Positions 1 through 11,376 of a DNA stretch of 64,000 bases are shown one piece after another. The position numbers and the translations under genes were made by a program. The DNA is from Anniella stebbinsi. Its lineage: Eukaryota > Chordata > Lepidosauria > Squamata > Anniellidae. A model generated the notes under the pieces. It worked only from the letters and a program-made list of their open reading frames with translations, did not search any database and was not told where the DNA came from. Every line of letters begins with the position of its first letter. Positions within the stretch are counted from its first letter, which is position 1. The stretch spans positions 91,420,609-91,484,608 of the forward strand of contig JARDYH010000003.1 of the NCBI GenBank assembly GCA_029215795.1. The letters are read 5' to 3'.

Positions 1-1161
1 CTTTTAAAACCGGGAATGGTACCTTATGGGGTTTGTTTGTTTGTTTTTGCAGCACCATGTCTTGGGCTATCTCTCTGGGATGATTATGTTCATCATTTAT
101 TCTGATCATTGAGTTTTGCTTTCCTGGTTAAAAAAAAATGTGATGGTTGGGGCAGGAGGTAGTTTTGGTTTGGTTCCTTTATACAGAATCCATGCAACCT
201 TGACCATAGCTGCTCAGCAGCAGAGTGTGCTATGTGTTTGCAGATGAGCAGCTGTGCATTTCAGCTACGAGGGCTCTTTCTGAGAAGAAAGGGCACCTTT
301 CTAGATTCCCCTTCTGACATATGCTCTGTTTGCAACAGTTTCCCTTTGTCTTATTCTGCTTGGTGGTGTTTTTTTTTAAAAAAGTGTGAAACAACATTAG
401 CTCCATCCAAGCTTGTGGTTTAGTTGAAAAATAAAATTCCGGTAAGGCACTTGGACAATCTGGAAATGTCCAGTTGGACCTGTATGTGTGTGTTTACAGC
501 CACTACGTCCGGTGCAGACACATGTACACAGCTAACAAAGATTCCTGTGATTTGACACCACAGTGAATTATGACACCTTTGGAACCCAAAGGAATGTGTT
601 CATTGCCTGAATGAGAATAAAAGCTGTGTGTCAAGAACTCTGGGTTCTTTATGATTGGAGGTCTCAACCTAATCTATTTTTAGTCTTTTTGTACCCATTA
701 AGCATTTATCTTAACCAGAACAACCACATACAACTTTAAAAGGAAACCAGGGACCTCCAGCTAAAGATGTGGCTGGTTGCATGGAATGGCTGTGTGACCC
801 TCAAGTTTCTTCTCCTCACCTGTATTTGGCCATGTGCTGGTTTCTTCACAGCCCGTTCTGCCTCCCAGTTTTCCTTCCCCCTCCCAGACACCTCGCTCCA
901 GCTTCTCCTCTTTCCACCTTTCCTCCTCACTATATCTTGTTACAACTCTTCTTCATTAGGGTGCCCTCTGCCAGTCCTAATGTTATCAGGTGCTGTGGTC
1001 CCAGAAGTGCTCTTGAAGGGCCCCCGGCTGAGACCTGGGGTTGGGAGCATAGCAACACTCCAAAGCACGGTGGGACATTAAAATGGTGGGTTTCAATGGA
1101 TCCCAGCACTGATTCAGAGCTGGGATGGCCAGTTATGTAATGCCTAAAAGGAGGAAACACA

Positions 1162-1197
<36 letters not shown>

Positions 1198-1461
1198 AGA
1201 GAGGGAGGGAGGGAGGGAGGAGGGTGTAGGTTTGTGTAAAAGGTGTACATACTAATTCATATGTATAGGTGCAAATTTATAAAGAATTGCATAGCCACAA
1301 CATCCTTTAGCACATTACAACGTATATTGCCCCCCTGGCTCCAAGCTTCAAGGGTGAAGATTGATAAAAATCTTTGTCATAATGCCAGCACATGGCTGAG
1401 CACATCCAATTCATAATCATTTGTAACTGCTACACTACAGCCATTCATTATTAGATCGAGA
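1..1461. other. Unannotated intergenic sequence
   Basis: No coding exon or repeat family is recognised here except the microsatellite at 1162-1224. Short open frames at 736-1250 overlap on both strands, show no domain and partly translate the microsatellite. Confidence 0.6.
1162..1224. repeat. Compound microsatellite (AC)n then (GA)n/(GGGA)n
   Basis: A run of AC dinucleotides passes into GA and then GGGA units. Confidence 0.95.
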
Positions 1462-1745
1462 GCTGGCCTAGAATTGGGGCTATGCACGTGAGCTGGGAAG
1501 TCCCCAATTCTAATCTCACCTAGCCATTTACTGACTGGGTAGCCTGTGGCAAATCACTAGAGCAACAATAGCAATGTTGATTATTAGATAAGCACCTATA
1601 ATTATATCTTAGGCGCAGGCTTCTGTCTGGAATACAGGGATAATAATTCCCATTGAAGGGATGGTTTGAAAGTTTACTAAGATAATGTATGTGAAGTGCC
1701 TGAGCACATTTTAATGTGCCATATAGATGTTATTGGCCTGTACCT
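1462..1745 (+). mobile_element. MIR-like tRNA-derived SINE fragment
   Basis: The order of landmarks follows a MIR/CORE-type SINE in sense orientation: a segment like CTAGCCATTTACTGACTGGG leading to GGCAAATCACT, then GGGATAATAATTCCCA, a GATAATGTATGTGAAGTGCCT segment and a final ATATAGATGTTATTG. It is diverged and its edges are approximate. A squamate-specific SINE with the same architecture is the alternative. Confidence 0.5.
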
Positions 1746-2511
1746 TGCCATAATTACCCTCATGAAAAAAGGGGGGACAAATGGGAGATTAGGTTCCAAG
1801 GGAAGTGCAAAATCTACTTCCATCTTATTATAGAGTTGGGGTGAAGGACTCTTTCAACCTGAAGGCCGAATTCCATTTCAGAGAGTCTCTCGTGGGCTGC
1901 GTTCCAGTGGTGGGCATGGCCAAAAGCAAAAGGGGTGGGGACAAAAAAAAGAAAAATACCCACGGATTTTGGCTTAAAACTCTTACTGTGAATAACTAAG
2001 CTTTAGTAGCGGTGTTTCAACTTTTTCGCATGGGAAAAAAATGTACACAAGTTGGGAATCCACAAAATGATTGATGGTTGGGAGAAAGGGGGTAGGGCCA
2101 GGGGAAGGAGGAGTGGCCTCCTTGAGAACCCCAGAAGGCTTGATTGTGACCTTTGGAAGGCTAGATTGTGACCCTCGAAGGGCCAGATTTGGATGCTGAG
2201 CTGAGGTTTGCGCTCCTGTTGTAGAGGACGTGCAGCTGTCGTTGACCAGCATATCCGTGGTTTGGGAAAACAAGCCTGCAATATAACTGTCATCATCTCC
2301 AGTCTTTCACCAACCCTCCTCCAATTCATTATCTGCCTCTTGCACGGGGCGAGGAAACACTGAATGGAATAACATCACTTCCTGTGTTTCCTTTACCCAT
2401 CTTTACCCAAGTGATGTGTGTGGTGTGACAGCAGTTATGTGTTCCCTATAAAGTGTAGCCAGGCCCTGAGCATACAGATGGATCACGCAAATAAGAGGGC
2501 AACGAGAAAGT

Positions 2512-2514
<3 letters not shown>

Positions 2515-2549
<35 letters not shown>
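2515..2549. repeat. (GA)n microsatellite
   Basis: Nearly uninterrupted AG dinucleotides. Confidence 0.95.
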
Positions 2550-2550
<1 letters not shown>

Positions 2551-2842
2551 TGGGGCGCAGACGGACAAGTGAAACCATCCTGATTAGCTTAATAAGTAGC
2601 AGTATGTCAATGCACCAGCTGCCTAATCACGGGCAGAGATTTTCAGCCAGAATAATCAGCGTGTAAGCCATGAAATTTACTCGAGGGCAAGTTTCCAAAA
2701 CAGCAGAAGACAATTAGTACATGTGCGGCAAGTCCTTGCTACAGGTTCTTGTTGACAGCATTTCAAGACTGAATATACGTCTGTGATTACTGGAAACATT
2801 CTCATTTTAATTTGGAAAGCGCTGGCCCATCACCAGCAAAAT

Positions 2843-2844
<2 letters not shown>

Positions 2845-2890
<46 letters not shown>

Positions 2891-2906
2891 CCTCTCTCTC
2901 TCTCTG
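2845..2906. repeat. (CT)n microsatellite
   Basis: A long CT tract with a short CCCC interruption. Confidence 0.95.
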
Positions 2907-3887
2907 GGCATCATAATATATAGACAGTCTGCCTCATGCTGATACATACATGGAATGTGACATGTAAAGAGTTCTAGATTAATGTACATGGTGGTGGGTG
3001 GGTGTGAGGGTTAAAGCACAAGGAAAAACATCACCCATGTCAGTCAATATTGTAAGTATTTCCTTTTTGCTTTTGGTGTGTGTGTGTGTGTGGGGGGGGG
3101 AATCAGGTTGTTGTTTGCATGCCTTAACTCTGGAAAAGTGTAGCATCCTGATCCAGTTCTAGTCAACTGCAAGTACTATTGCATAACAAGTAGTGGCCTT
3201 CCAGATCAGCATCAGAAGACACATCCAAGCCAGTTCAAGGGCCCTGGGAGCACACCTGCATCCACGCTGACCGTACCTGCATAAGCCTGCTTCTGCATGT
3301 GGATTGCGCTTGATGGCGAGGGGTGGTCTTTTCTAGGTAGGGACGCGGCAAGAATTCGAAGCAGCAGGGCTCGACTCTGCAAGCATTCCTCCTTTCATTC
3401 TTGCAGGGAGGCTCAAGGTGGGTACAACCCCCCCCCCTTGAGCAGCCCCCCCAACTCAATTCTGCTTGCAACCTGAGCCCTCCACTGCTTGCTGGGGAAA
3501 AGGTAACAGCCGAGAACGCCGCTGAAGATGGACGAAAATCCAGCAGGCCTCTTCTCTTTCAGGGAAATGATGGTGAAACCAACAGATCTCTCATTGGTTG
3601 CAAATGGTGCTTGCAATATCATTTCCTCCGAAGGACCACCATAGGGACTGCAGTTCAACCTCACTACCTCTGGCTCCAAAAGACACTTGCCAGCTTTGGA
3701 GCCCTCTGGCGCCTCATCCTCCTTTCTCAAGGGGAACCTTTTTCTTTTGGAGATGGGGACAAGATATCAGGCAATGGAGGGCTGCCATTCATCAGGCCCC
3801 ACTGAGCACTCCTTTCAAATGTGCTAAAAACAAGCAAACAAAACCTCAAACGTTCAAAAGGAACCCTGCTGCTTCATTATTCATCTT

Positions 3888-4023
3888 GGCTTTCCATAAC
3901 CTGCTGCCCTCCAGAAGTTTTGGACTACAGCTTCTATAGTCCTTTAGCATTGGCGGTGGTGGCTGGGGCTGATGGGAGTTGTATTCCAAAACATCTAGAA
4001 TGCATATGATTGGGGAAGGCTGA
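3888..4023. mobile_element. Hairpin MITE, CCTTCCCCAACCTG family, copy 1
   Basis: This diverged copy has the family layout: an arm reading TAACCTGCTGCCCTCCAGAA and TTTTGGACTACA, a centre with GGCTGGGGCTGATGGGAGTTGTA, and a return arm ending TTGGGGAAGGCTG. The two arms are inverted complements, so the unit folds on itself. Related copies are at 14954, 17176, 38991 and 40551. Confidence 0.65.
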
Positions 4024-4029
4024 TTTATC

Positions 4030-4208
4030 TCTTTTAAATGAGGGCTTTTTGTCAGTGTTTTTAAAATAATACTTTTCAGTTATTATTGTGGTTTTGTTTT
4101 TTAAAAAATCAGTGATTGTATTGTTATTGCTTTTATTATGGATGTTGCCCTGAGAGCTTTAGCTTTACAGCAACTCATAAATTGAATGGGAATAAATAAA
4201 TAAATAAG
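4030..4208 (+). mobile_element. L2-like LINE 3' tail
   Basis: A T-rich stretch leads to GTTGCCCTGAGAGCTTTAGC and ends in (AATA)n, the usual form of CR1/L2-group 3' ends. No coding part remains. Confidence 0.45.
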
Positions 4209-4734
4209 ATTAAACTGATTTTCAGTTTAAATTGCTCACCCATCCCTATTTCCAGGTGGGTGGTTCTTACTACTTCTTAGCCTCTCAGTAAAATAAATGC
4301 CAAAGATTAAAGCCTGCAAAATTCCCAGAATCTCAAATGAGAAGGATTGCAGGAAGCAGAGTTGAGAAAGATCCTCTGCTTCAGACTTTGGAGAACCATT
4401 GCATGTCAGAGGAGATGTTATTCCCTGGGATAGATGGATTCATCCTATGACTTTGTTTCAGGTGGCCTCCCACGTCCCTATGAGTCAAACTGATCACATT
4501 TCTCACTGGGTCAATGCAAAACATAAAAGGAATGCTAAAAACAGGACACTATGAATGGAAATTGTTGATCATTTTAGAAAATAGATACTGCAGAAGGTGT
4601 GTAGATGGCAAAAGCAACACATTATGGCTGAGAGGATGTGAAGAATATAGGTTGGATCCAGCTATAGTCAGACTGGTCCCACTGAAATCCATGGGACTTC
4701 ACTTAATCATGATAAAACCTGACTCCAACTCCAT
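4209..4734. other. Unannotated sequence
   Basis: Nothing is recognised except a short segment near 4650-4710 similar to the CCCATTGAATTCAATGGG-type repeat seen at 31597-31788. Confidence 0.5.
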
Positions 4735-5290
4735 AAGAACATAAGAATTGCTGTGCTGGATAAGCACAGAGGCCTGTCTAGTCCAGTATCTTATTTCCCA
4801 GGTGTCAACCAAATCCCCATGGGACGCCCACAAGCAGGAAATGACTGGCCTAGTAACACCCTACTCGTGTTCCCCAGCACCTGGTATTTAGAGGCACGCT
4901 GCCTCTAATACCGGAGGCAAGAGTAGCCATTGTGTAGGCTGACCAGATAAAATCCAGGTCAGGGCTCCTGTAACTTTAACAGTTGTAGAGAAAAGGGAAT
5001 TTCAGCCAGTGTCATTTGTATGCAATTAGTTCCTGGTGAAATTCCCTCTTCATCACAACAGTTAAAGGTGCAGGCACTATACTAGAGTGACCATATACAA
5101 AAGGCGGCAGGGTCCCTGCAACTTTAACTGTTGTAATGAAGAGGGAATTTCACCAGGAACTAATTGCATACAAATGACACTGGCTGAAATTCCCTTTTCT
5201 CTACAACTGTTAAAATTACAGGAGCCCTGACCTGGATTTTATCTGGTCAGCCTACCATTGTGACTAGTAGCCATTAATAGCTGTATCCTT
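4735..5290 (-). mobile_element. CR1-like LINE 3' fragment, antisense, interrupted
   Basis: Read on the plus strand it starts AGAACATAAGAATTGCTGTG, continues through GTCTAGTCCAGTATCTTATT and CCCCAGCACCTGGTATTTAG, and resumes after 5263 with ACTAGTAGCCATTAATAGC. This is the reverse complement of the 3' segment of the LINE family seen in sense at 19650-20260. It is split by the hAT-type foldback at 4935-5254. Confidence 0.7.
4935..5254. mobile_element. hAT-type foldback MITE with 8-bp target duplication
   Basis: The element begins TAGGCTGACCAGATAAAATC and ends with the inverse complement. The arms (about 4935-5075 and 5117-5254) are nearly perfect inverted copies of roughly 138 bp separated by a loop of about 40 bp. 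The flanks carry the identical octamer CCATTGTG at 4927-4934 and 5255-5262, as expected for hAT transposition. It has no coding capacity and lies inside an antisense CR1-like fragment. Confidence 0.88.
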
Positions 5291-6689
5291 CATTAGGTGA
5301 GGAGATGCAGGCCTACCACATTTGGCTCTGGCTGTTTTCCCTGCCACGGGATCTGGCAAGCTAAATGTCTGTGCTTGCCAGACCAAAAAATCCATCCCTG
5401 AGTCAATGGGATGACTCATGTAATGTTGGCCTAAATTGCCAGCTGGCCAAGTGCCTAGAGAATCTCTTCGGTGGACTGTGGTTACGAAGGGAGCCTCTGT
5501 CTCTTCGGTGCAGCTTTGAAAATATGGGCCCGCAGGATTTAATCCAGGAAGGGTTCTATAACAAATGACTCTGCAAAACAGAATATAGGGTTTGCCCTCC
5601 AGACGAGAACCACTCAGACCTGCAGGCTCCTCCTGGGCCATTACAACTACCTGGAACATGAGAACTTTTAACATCAGTTCCAGTTTCTAAATTGGCTTGC
5701 TCTTATCAGCAACAAAACAACAAAGCTAATAGCTTTTCTTTATATTTTCTCACTTGACCTACATAATTTCTTTGGAAAATATGTCTTTATCGAGATAGAA
5801 CTATCTGTATGTCTTTTCTCCTAGAGAGATTCAAACTTACTGATAAGTATCAGGCTGTTGATAAATAATTGGATACTGATGAATAATGAGATGTTTGTTT
5901 GCTCTTAACAAGAAAGAAGGTAAAAAGACTAGTTCTCAGAAGTGCCAACGATTAATATTTATTGCAGCTCAACACATTTCAGAACAGTATGCTCCTTCTT
6001 CAGAAGCAATCTTATATATCTGGATTCTGAAAAGAGTTTCCTAGATGGTGAAAGAAAGACCATCAATATTTCTGTAAGCTGTTCTAGCCTGTTTTCAAAG
6101 TTTGGATGTCTACGATTGCTCCCAAAGAAGGAGCCTACTGTTCCAAAACACAACAAATGTTCATTGTTGTGAACTAGCTTCTCTTTTCACCTTTTTCCTG
6201 ATTTGTGTGTCTCCCTTTTGTTTTTTTGGTTTTTCAATGCTTACCAGAACCTCAAAGTTAATGCTGATAAAAATGTGCAGCCATTTATGTGGTACAGTCC
6301 CCTTGTGGGAGAATCCACTTGTTCCAAATTTTGTCCATATTAAAATCTCAAAGCTTAGCCTTTTTTCCTAGAAGACTATATTATGCATGACATATGAGCT
6401 TTCCACATGCAGGGATATTTTTTTCCATATGGGTTGCTTTCAAAACAAGCAGCTCCTCCACGTGTATTCTGAGATGGAACAGTCCTGAGATGGTACACCC
6501 AAGCTACCTGGCTCAATAGATCCTTACAACGGGTCAGGAAAGTGACATTGTGACTCAAAACCTTGGCAATTCTTATCAGGGCAGATGAATCATGTTTGCC
6601 GTGCTAGACACTGGGTTTACTAAGTTTTAAGTATATATAGCCCTGTTACAATATGTAGTCATATATTTATAAAACAGACGGAGAACCTT
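5291..6689. other. Unannotated sequence
   Basis: No domain-bearing frame, RNA gene or repeat family is recognised. Segment 5970-6160 has some internal inverse similarity (an AACAGTATGCTCCTTCTT-like stretch against AAGAAGGAGCCTACTGTT), suggesting a decayed inverted-repeat element. Confidence 0.45.
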
Positions 6690-7825
6690 TTTTGCCCAGT
6701 GGGCTGCATTGGCACCTGGGAAGCATATTGGGGGCTGCATGCCAGCAGTGGGCAGAGTTATAGCCCAAAGAATCTGCCTTCTCCCATATGAGCAGGCACA
6801 GGTTGTAAGGTTTTCTAGGGAGCCCTTGCTCTTGGTACCACACTCATCAAGGGCATGTTTGGTGGGGCCATAAAGGAAGGCCTTCTCAGTGGCCATTCCC
6901 AGGCTCTGCAATTTCCTAGCGAGGGAGGCTATCTTGGCCTCCTCTCTGGTGTTCTTTCGCTGGCAGGCAAAGAGTTCTTTTCAGGCAGGCCTTTGGCATA
7001 TAAGGTGGCCTATTCCTGAAGGATTTTTTTCAAATTGGACCTCCACCACACCTAATTTCCCCCCCTGGTTTGCCTCTGCATTTTTTTTTTTTACTTCTGA
7101 TGCATAAGCGCATCAAGCTTCTGATCCCTTTCACCTGAATAGCTGCTCTTTCGCTCCTTTGCTCTTCCACTCCACCCCACCCTGCCTCTTCTGTTTCTCC
7201 CTCCAGTCAGGTCCTGTCAGATGAGCACTTCAACCAGACCGCCTTTCTGCCGGGCAAAAATGGATCAACCCTTTAGTCTTCCTCTTTGGGGGCATTGAGG
7301 GAGTACAATCTTGTCTCTGCAGAGATTCAGGTGTTGTATGATTTTAAAAAAATGATTTTGAGCCTGTGATGCAAGGATTGGGTTTTATATTGAGGCATGG
7401 AGCTGGTTACTGGGAGAGGTCGCTTTTTCCTGCCAGGACCTGATGCAATCCATTCAAGCCCCCAGTTCCTTTAAAACTACACGGAAGCTTTGGGCGCATT
7501 AAATGCGCTCAGGGAAAATAATCCGGACTTTTAGCGTTCTAGGAAAGGCTGGGAAAGAGACGAGGTGTTAGCAAGACAAGCACGGTGTCATGTGAGTACC
7601 GTGCTGCAAATCCGCACACCAGGCATGGTAAGAGTGCACTAAATCGCTGGTGTGATGGAGCGCTTGTGTATTGCCACTTTTTATGTTGCTGTTGTTGTTC
7701 TGTTTTTAATTGTAGTTTTAATTTATTTGTTTTTATTCTATGTCTTAATTAAGATTTTGTTTTTAATGCAGATTTTATTGCTAGCCATTGTTAGGCAGAA
7801 AGGCGGGATACAAATATAAAAGTAA
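6690..7825 (+). pseudogene. L2-group LINE, decayed C-terminal coding and 3' end
   Basis: Conceptual translation at about 6870-7000 gives KAFSVAIPRLCNFLAREAIL followed by LASSLVFFRWQAKSSFQAGLW. This resembles the C-terminal end of L2/CR1-group reverse transcriptase proteins (A-P-LWN-LP-E---A-S---F---LK--LF--A). The sequence becomes non-coding and closes at 7680-7825 with a T-rich 3' UTR and a GAAAGGCGGGATACAAATA tail. There are no long open frames, so it is dead. The extent between the two recognisable parts is inferred. Confidence 0.55.
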
Positions 7826-8437
7826 ATGATAAAGGGTCATGGGCAGGGCCACCCCCATTTATACATCTCCTCCCCATTCACACGCGCACCCTGTTCATAC
7901 GCTCTCACACACCATTCATGCGCATGTCTCTCTGTGCACAGAGAATGCGGCAGCCCCTTTTTCCATCCCATTGCCGACTCCAGGTTTTGAGGGCCCTTGT
8001 GCAAGAAACCCTCACTGGGGCCCCTGCCCCAGCGCGTCAACCTCCTCACTGCCATTGTGACCAGCTGCGTGTGCTCCTGGCTCCTCCTCTTTCCCATCAT
8101 TGTTACCACTTGGTTGCTTGGTAGGCCGAGAGCCAGTCAGCACGTCGGCAGTGGCATCTCCTGCTCCTCCTTCTCACTACCACCCTTGTCTGGGCCAGCA
8201 GGGGAACAAGCGGATCGCCATGGGGAAGAGGCGTGACTCGGGGGGATCTTGTCAATGGCCCCCCTGCTGCAACATGGGCCCTCAGCCGATGTCCAAGCAG
8301 GCCTACTTTTAATGCCAGCCCTGCACCCTGCTTAGAGTAGAAAAAAGAGCAGTCTGTCCATGGAGGAAAACACCCAGCTTCTTTCTCCATCACCAGATCA
8401 CGTTGTTTTTTTTCTTTTTCTGTGTACAGGGAGAAAG
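7826..8437. other. Unannotated sequence
   Basis: This segment is moderately GC-rich, with overlapping open frames on both strands and no domain. I see no supported gene. Confidence 0.5.
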
Positions 8438-8854
8438 GGTGACCAACTGTCAGGATTCCCCCGGATTTGTCCTGGTTTTTGTTCTATCCTGGGTGTCAGG
8501 GGGGATTTTCTGTAATTTTCTATAATGTCCTGGAAAGACAAGCTTTCCCCTTTAAGGCCACATTAGCGTGGTTGGAGGGAACGATGAGCTTTCTGGAGCT
8601 GGGTTATTTCCCTCCCACTGCTCCAATCAGGACCTTACAGGGGAAAGTATGTCATTCCTGGACATTATAGAAAAAGACCCGATTGGAGCAGTGGAGGGCA
8701 GGAATGACACACTTTCCCCTCCTCCGCTCCAATTGGGTCCTTTAAAGCAGTGGGGGTGAATGACATGCTTTCCAGAGGCCCCAGAAAGCCACTTTCCCAC
8801 CCCCCACCCCATTGAGGGTCCTCTTTTTTGGTTTCCCAAATGTTGTCACCCTAA
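8438..8854. mobile_element. Inverted-repeat MITE, GGGTGACCAAC ends
   Basis: The ends are near-inverse complements: GGGTGACCAACTGTCAGG on the left and ATGTTGTCACCCT on the right. The inside contains repeated GGAAAGYATGTCATTC-like motifs in both orientations. It resembles a non-autonomous hAT element, but I could not find a convincing 8-bp duplication, so the edges are approximate. Confidence 0.55.
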
Positions 8855-9835
8855 GAAAACCGAACACCCTTCTCTTGGGGAGCGGGCTTTGGGGAGGGGA
8901 GGAAGGTTCCCCATAGGGGTTGGATCCAGGACCTGCTTTTTGCATGAGGACAGACTCCTCTCACAGAAGGAACCCCCTCCCCATCACAGGCCACGCCATT
9001 TAGTATGGAGGGGCTGCTGTGGAATGGAGGGAGAGAGGGAGAGTTGGGGGAGCCCCCTTCCACTATTATAGTTTATCCAGTTTAAATCTGGATCCAATCC
9101 AAGAATGGCTAGTTCTCATCATGGAGATTGCGCCTCTACTTTAACATGCTTTGAGAGGGGCAGAATCCCCCTTCTCTGGCTACAGCCAGTGGGAGAGAAG
9201 GGTTGGCGCATGGGTTGCTGAAAGAACAGGATGGGAGATGTAGTCACTGCACAGCCCCATTTGGTGCACTGAAAGCCATCGGGGCTGCTTTCTGATAAGG
9301 AGCTGGCAACCCCGCTTTGAGCTATCCAGTTACAATTCCTCAGCCACAAAGGGGGCAAAGTGTGTTTACATGTACAAATGAGTTCAAGCTAAGTGGTTTG
9401 TGGACGGCACTTTCTGTTGCCCAAGTCCAGCACTGTCAAATGTATTCAGCTCTCCAGCCGCATGAGAAGGACACACCCACGCTCAGTATGCAAACGTCTG
9501 CCTTGCAGATGAGGAGATCCAGCAGCTGTTTCTCGGAACTGAGACTGAAAAGTTCCCAGATGGAAAACCCCCTTCACTATTAGCAGAAGAAGCGATTCTC
9601 TGGGCAGTCTGGAACGTTTCCTCGGCGAGTGTTGGTTCTCAAAAACACATTTGTGAGGTAACACAAATGTGGAGCCCAGGAAGTGGGGAGAGGCATTTGT
9701 ATTGGTGAGTCAGAGGAAGGGAGAGAAAGGCCCTGATCCCTGAAGGATCTTTGCTGAACATGACTCTCCTGGACCATTTTTCCTCAGCTGAGGATTAAGA
9801 ACAATTAGAAATTGAGGGGGAAGCAATGATCGAAT
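8855..9835. other. Unannotated sequence
   Basis: No gene or repeat family is recognised. Confidence 0.5.
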
Positions 9836-9985
9836 CCAGTATTGTCTGCTCTGAGTGGCAGTGATTCACCAGGGCCTTAGATTGAAGCCTCTCCCGCAAC
9901 CACCTATCCAATCCTTCTTACTGGAGATGTCATGGATTGAAACTGGGACCTTCTGCATGTGAACATAAAGTATCACTGGTCCCAA
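9836..9985 (-). mobile_element. tRNA-derived SINE, antisense fragment
   Basis: Read on the minus strand it follows the same SINE as 34138-34836 and 39697-39873: a tRNA-like head with a GGTCCCAGTTTCAATCCATG B-box region, then an ACTGGAGATG-like complement and a CCCTGGTGAATCACTGCCA segment. The A-box end is degraded. Confidence 0.55.
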
Positions 9986-10424
9986 TTCACCCAGGAATCG
10001 AACAAGCAAGAACAGGAATTTTGTAATTAAATCCCACTTTTAGCTATAATCCTTTGGCATTCCCCCTGGCTTCTACCATAACATCTCCACACCCAAAAAA
10101 GCCCCCCTCCCTTTGCCAAGCTGCTTCCTTCCTTTCCCCTTCTTTATGCTCCTCCTCAGGAATCGCTTAATCAGCAAAGGCTTTGCTGACCCACCTAGGC
10201 CTCACCATCCCTTCTCCTCCAATCCTGCCGAATACTCGCATTGCCTCTTTACTGTTCCTTGGTGTCAACTTCTAACCTCTTGTCCTATGCCTCTCTTTTC
10301 CAGCCAACGTTGTTAGCAAACCCTTTGGGGCAGGGAATCTGTTACTTCTATAATCTGTATTCGTTCAAGCCATTTGGCTTTCCCTCTTTAAAATGCCCCC
10401 CCCCCAAGAGCGGCTCACTTTTCA
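9986..10424. other. Unannotated sequence
   Basis: C/T-rich; no gene or repeat family is recognised. Confidence 0.5.
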
Positions 10425-10835
10425 TGTGGGACGGTGCTGCTATTTAGGGTCAGTCCTGCCATTAGGCAAAGTGAGGCCACTTTCTCAGACAGTCAATTGT
10501 GGTTGCCATGAAAGGGCAGCTAATTGTTACTTCTTTGATTTAGTATGGTTGTGTTTTTACCAGCGTGGTGGGGGAAGGGGAAGCATTTGTAGGATTTCCT
10601 GCTTCAGGTACCAAGGTAACTTGATTCGCTGTGGGTGCTATGCACTGTGACTTTGGGGGGGGTGTCACTTCCTGCACTGCCTCAGGCAATAAAATGACTT
10701 GGGCCCGCCCTGGTGCTATTGCACTATCGTCTTGCTTGTGGGCTTCCCAGAGGCATTTCTGGGAACAGAATGCTGGACTAGATGGATGTTTAGTATGATC
10801 CAGCAGGACCAGTCTTCTTACCCTGTTGGTGCCCG
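10425..10835 (+). mobile_element. CR1-like LINE 3' fragment, sense, interrupted
   Basis: The right part (10713-10835) reads CTTGCTTGTGGGCTTCCCAG, GCTGGACTAGATGGATG and GATCCAGCAGGACCAGTCTT, the typical 3' end of this family. The left stub GTGGGACGGTGCTGCTATT continues the same consensus. A 268-bp hAT-like element sits between. Confidence 0.6.
10445..10712. mobile_element. hAT-like MITE, TAGGGTCAGTCCTGCC / CAGGGCGGGCCC ends
   Basis: The left end is TAGGGTCAGTCCTGCC and the right end GACTTGGGCCCGCCCTG, whose inverse is CAGGGCGGGCCCAAGTC. The flanks match at seven of eight bases (CTGCTATT at 10437-10444, GTGCTATT at 10713-10720). Two diverged relatives appear at 26632-26913 and 27340-27640. Confidence 0.65.
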
Positions 10836-11335
10836 TTAAAGATGTCCCTCACCCTGAAGGCCTTTTGAACCCTTTGCTAAATCTAGCCCCCCCCCCCCCC
10901 CGTTGCTGTGATTGTATACTTGTGTCGTTCTACTGATTTATAGCTTGATAGCTGATTTTATTGATTAAAAAGTATGAGGCTGTATTGTGCTGTAGTTAAA
11001 GATAAAGTCTCTGAAATATTGCTGCACTTTCATGAGCCACGCTGGAAGCTGCTTTTTGGGGTGTTTGTGTGACCCCAGCAATATCAAATGAAATGACCTG
11101 TAAAACTTGGAAAGGGATGACGGGACGGGACATATTGTCACAGATATCTAATTATGCTGGGATTTTCCCCTCCTTCTTTGTTGGTAATAAAAAAGGCTCA
11201 TTATCTGCACCATAATGTGTCAGAGCGAGGAAGATTCCAGCGAGAAAATCAGCTTTTCATCTTGCATGGCTGACACCTCGGCAGCCTGGCTGATGAATGT
11301 CAACCCAAGAGCAAAGGAAGTGTCCATGGGTGGCT

Positions 11336-11376
<41 letters not shown>

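Larger units (their letters stand above)
1746..3887. other. Unannotated intergenic sequence with tandem repeats
   Basis: Contents recognised are three imperfect copies of a unit of about 25 bp built on AAGGCTWGATTGTGACC at about 2130-2190, and the dinucleotide tracts at 2515-2549 and 2845-2906. Open frames at 3235-3939 overlap on both strands with no recognisable domain. Confidence 0.5.

Noticed and set aside
3235..3939. Possible coding region with overlapping frames
   Set aside because: Both strands are open over similar spans, no domain is recognisable, and no splice or promoter context supports a gene.
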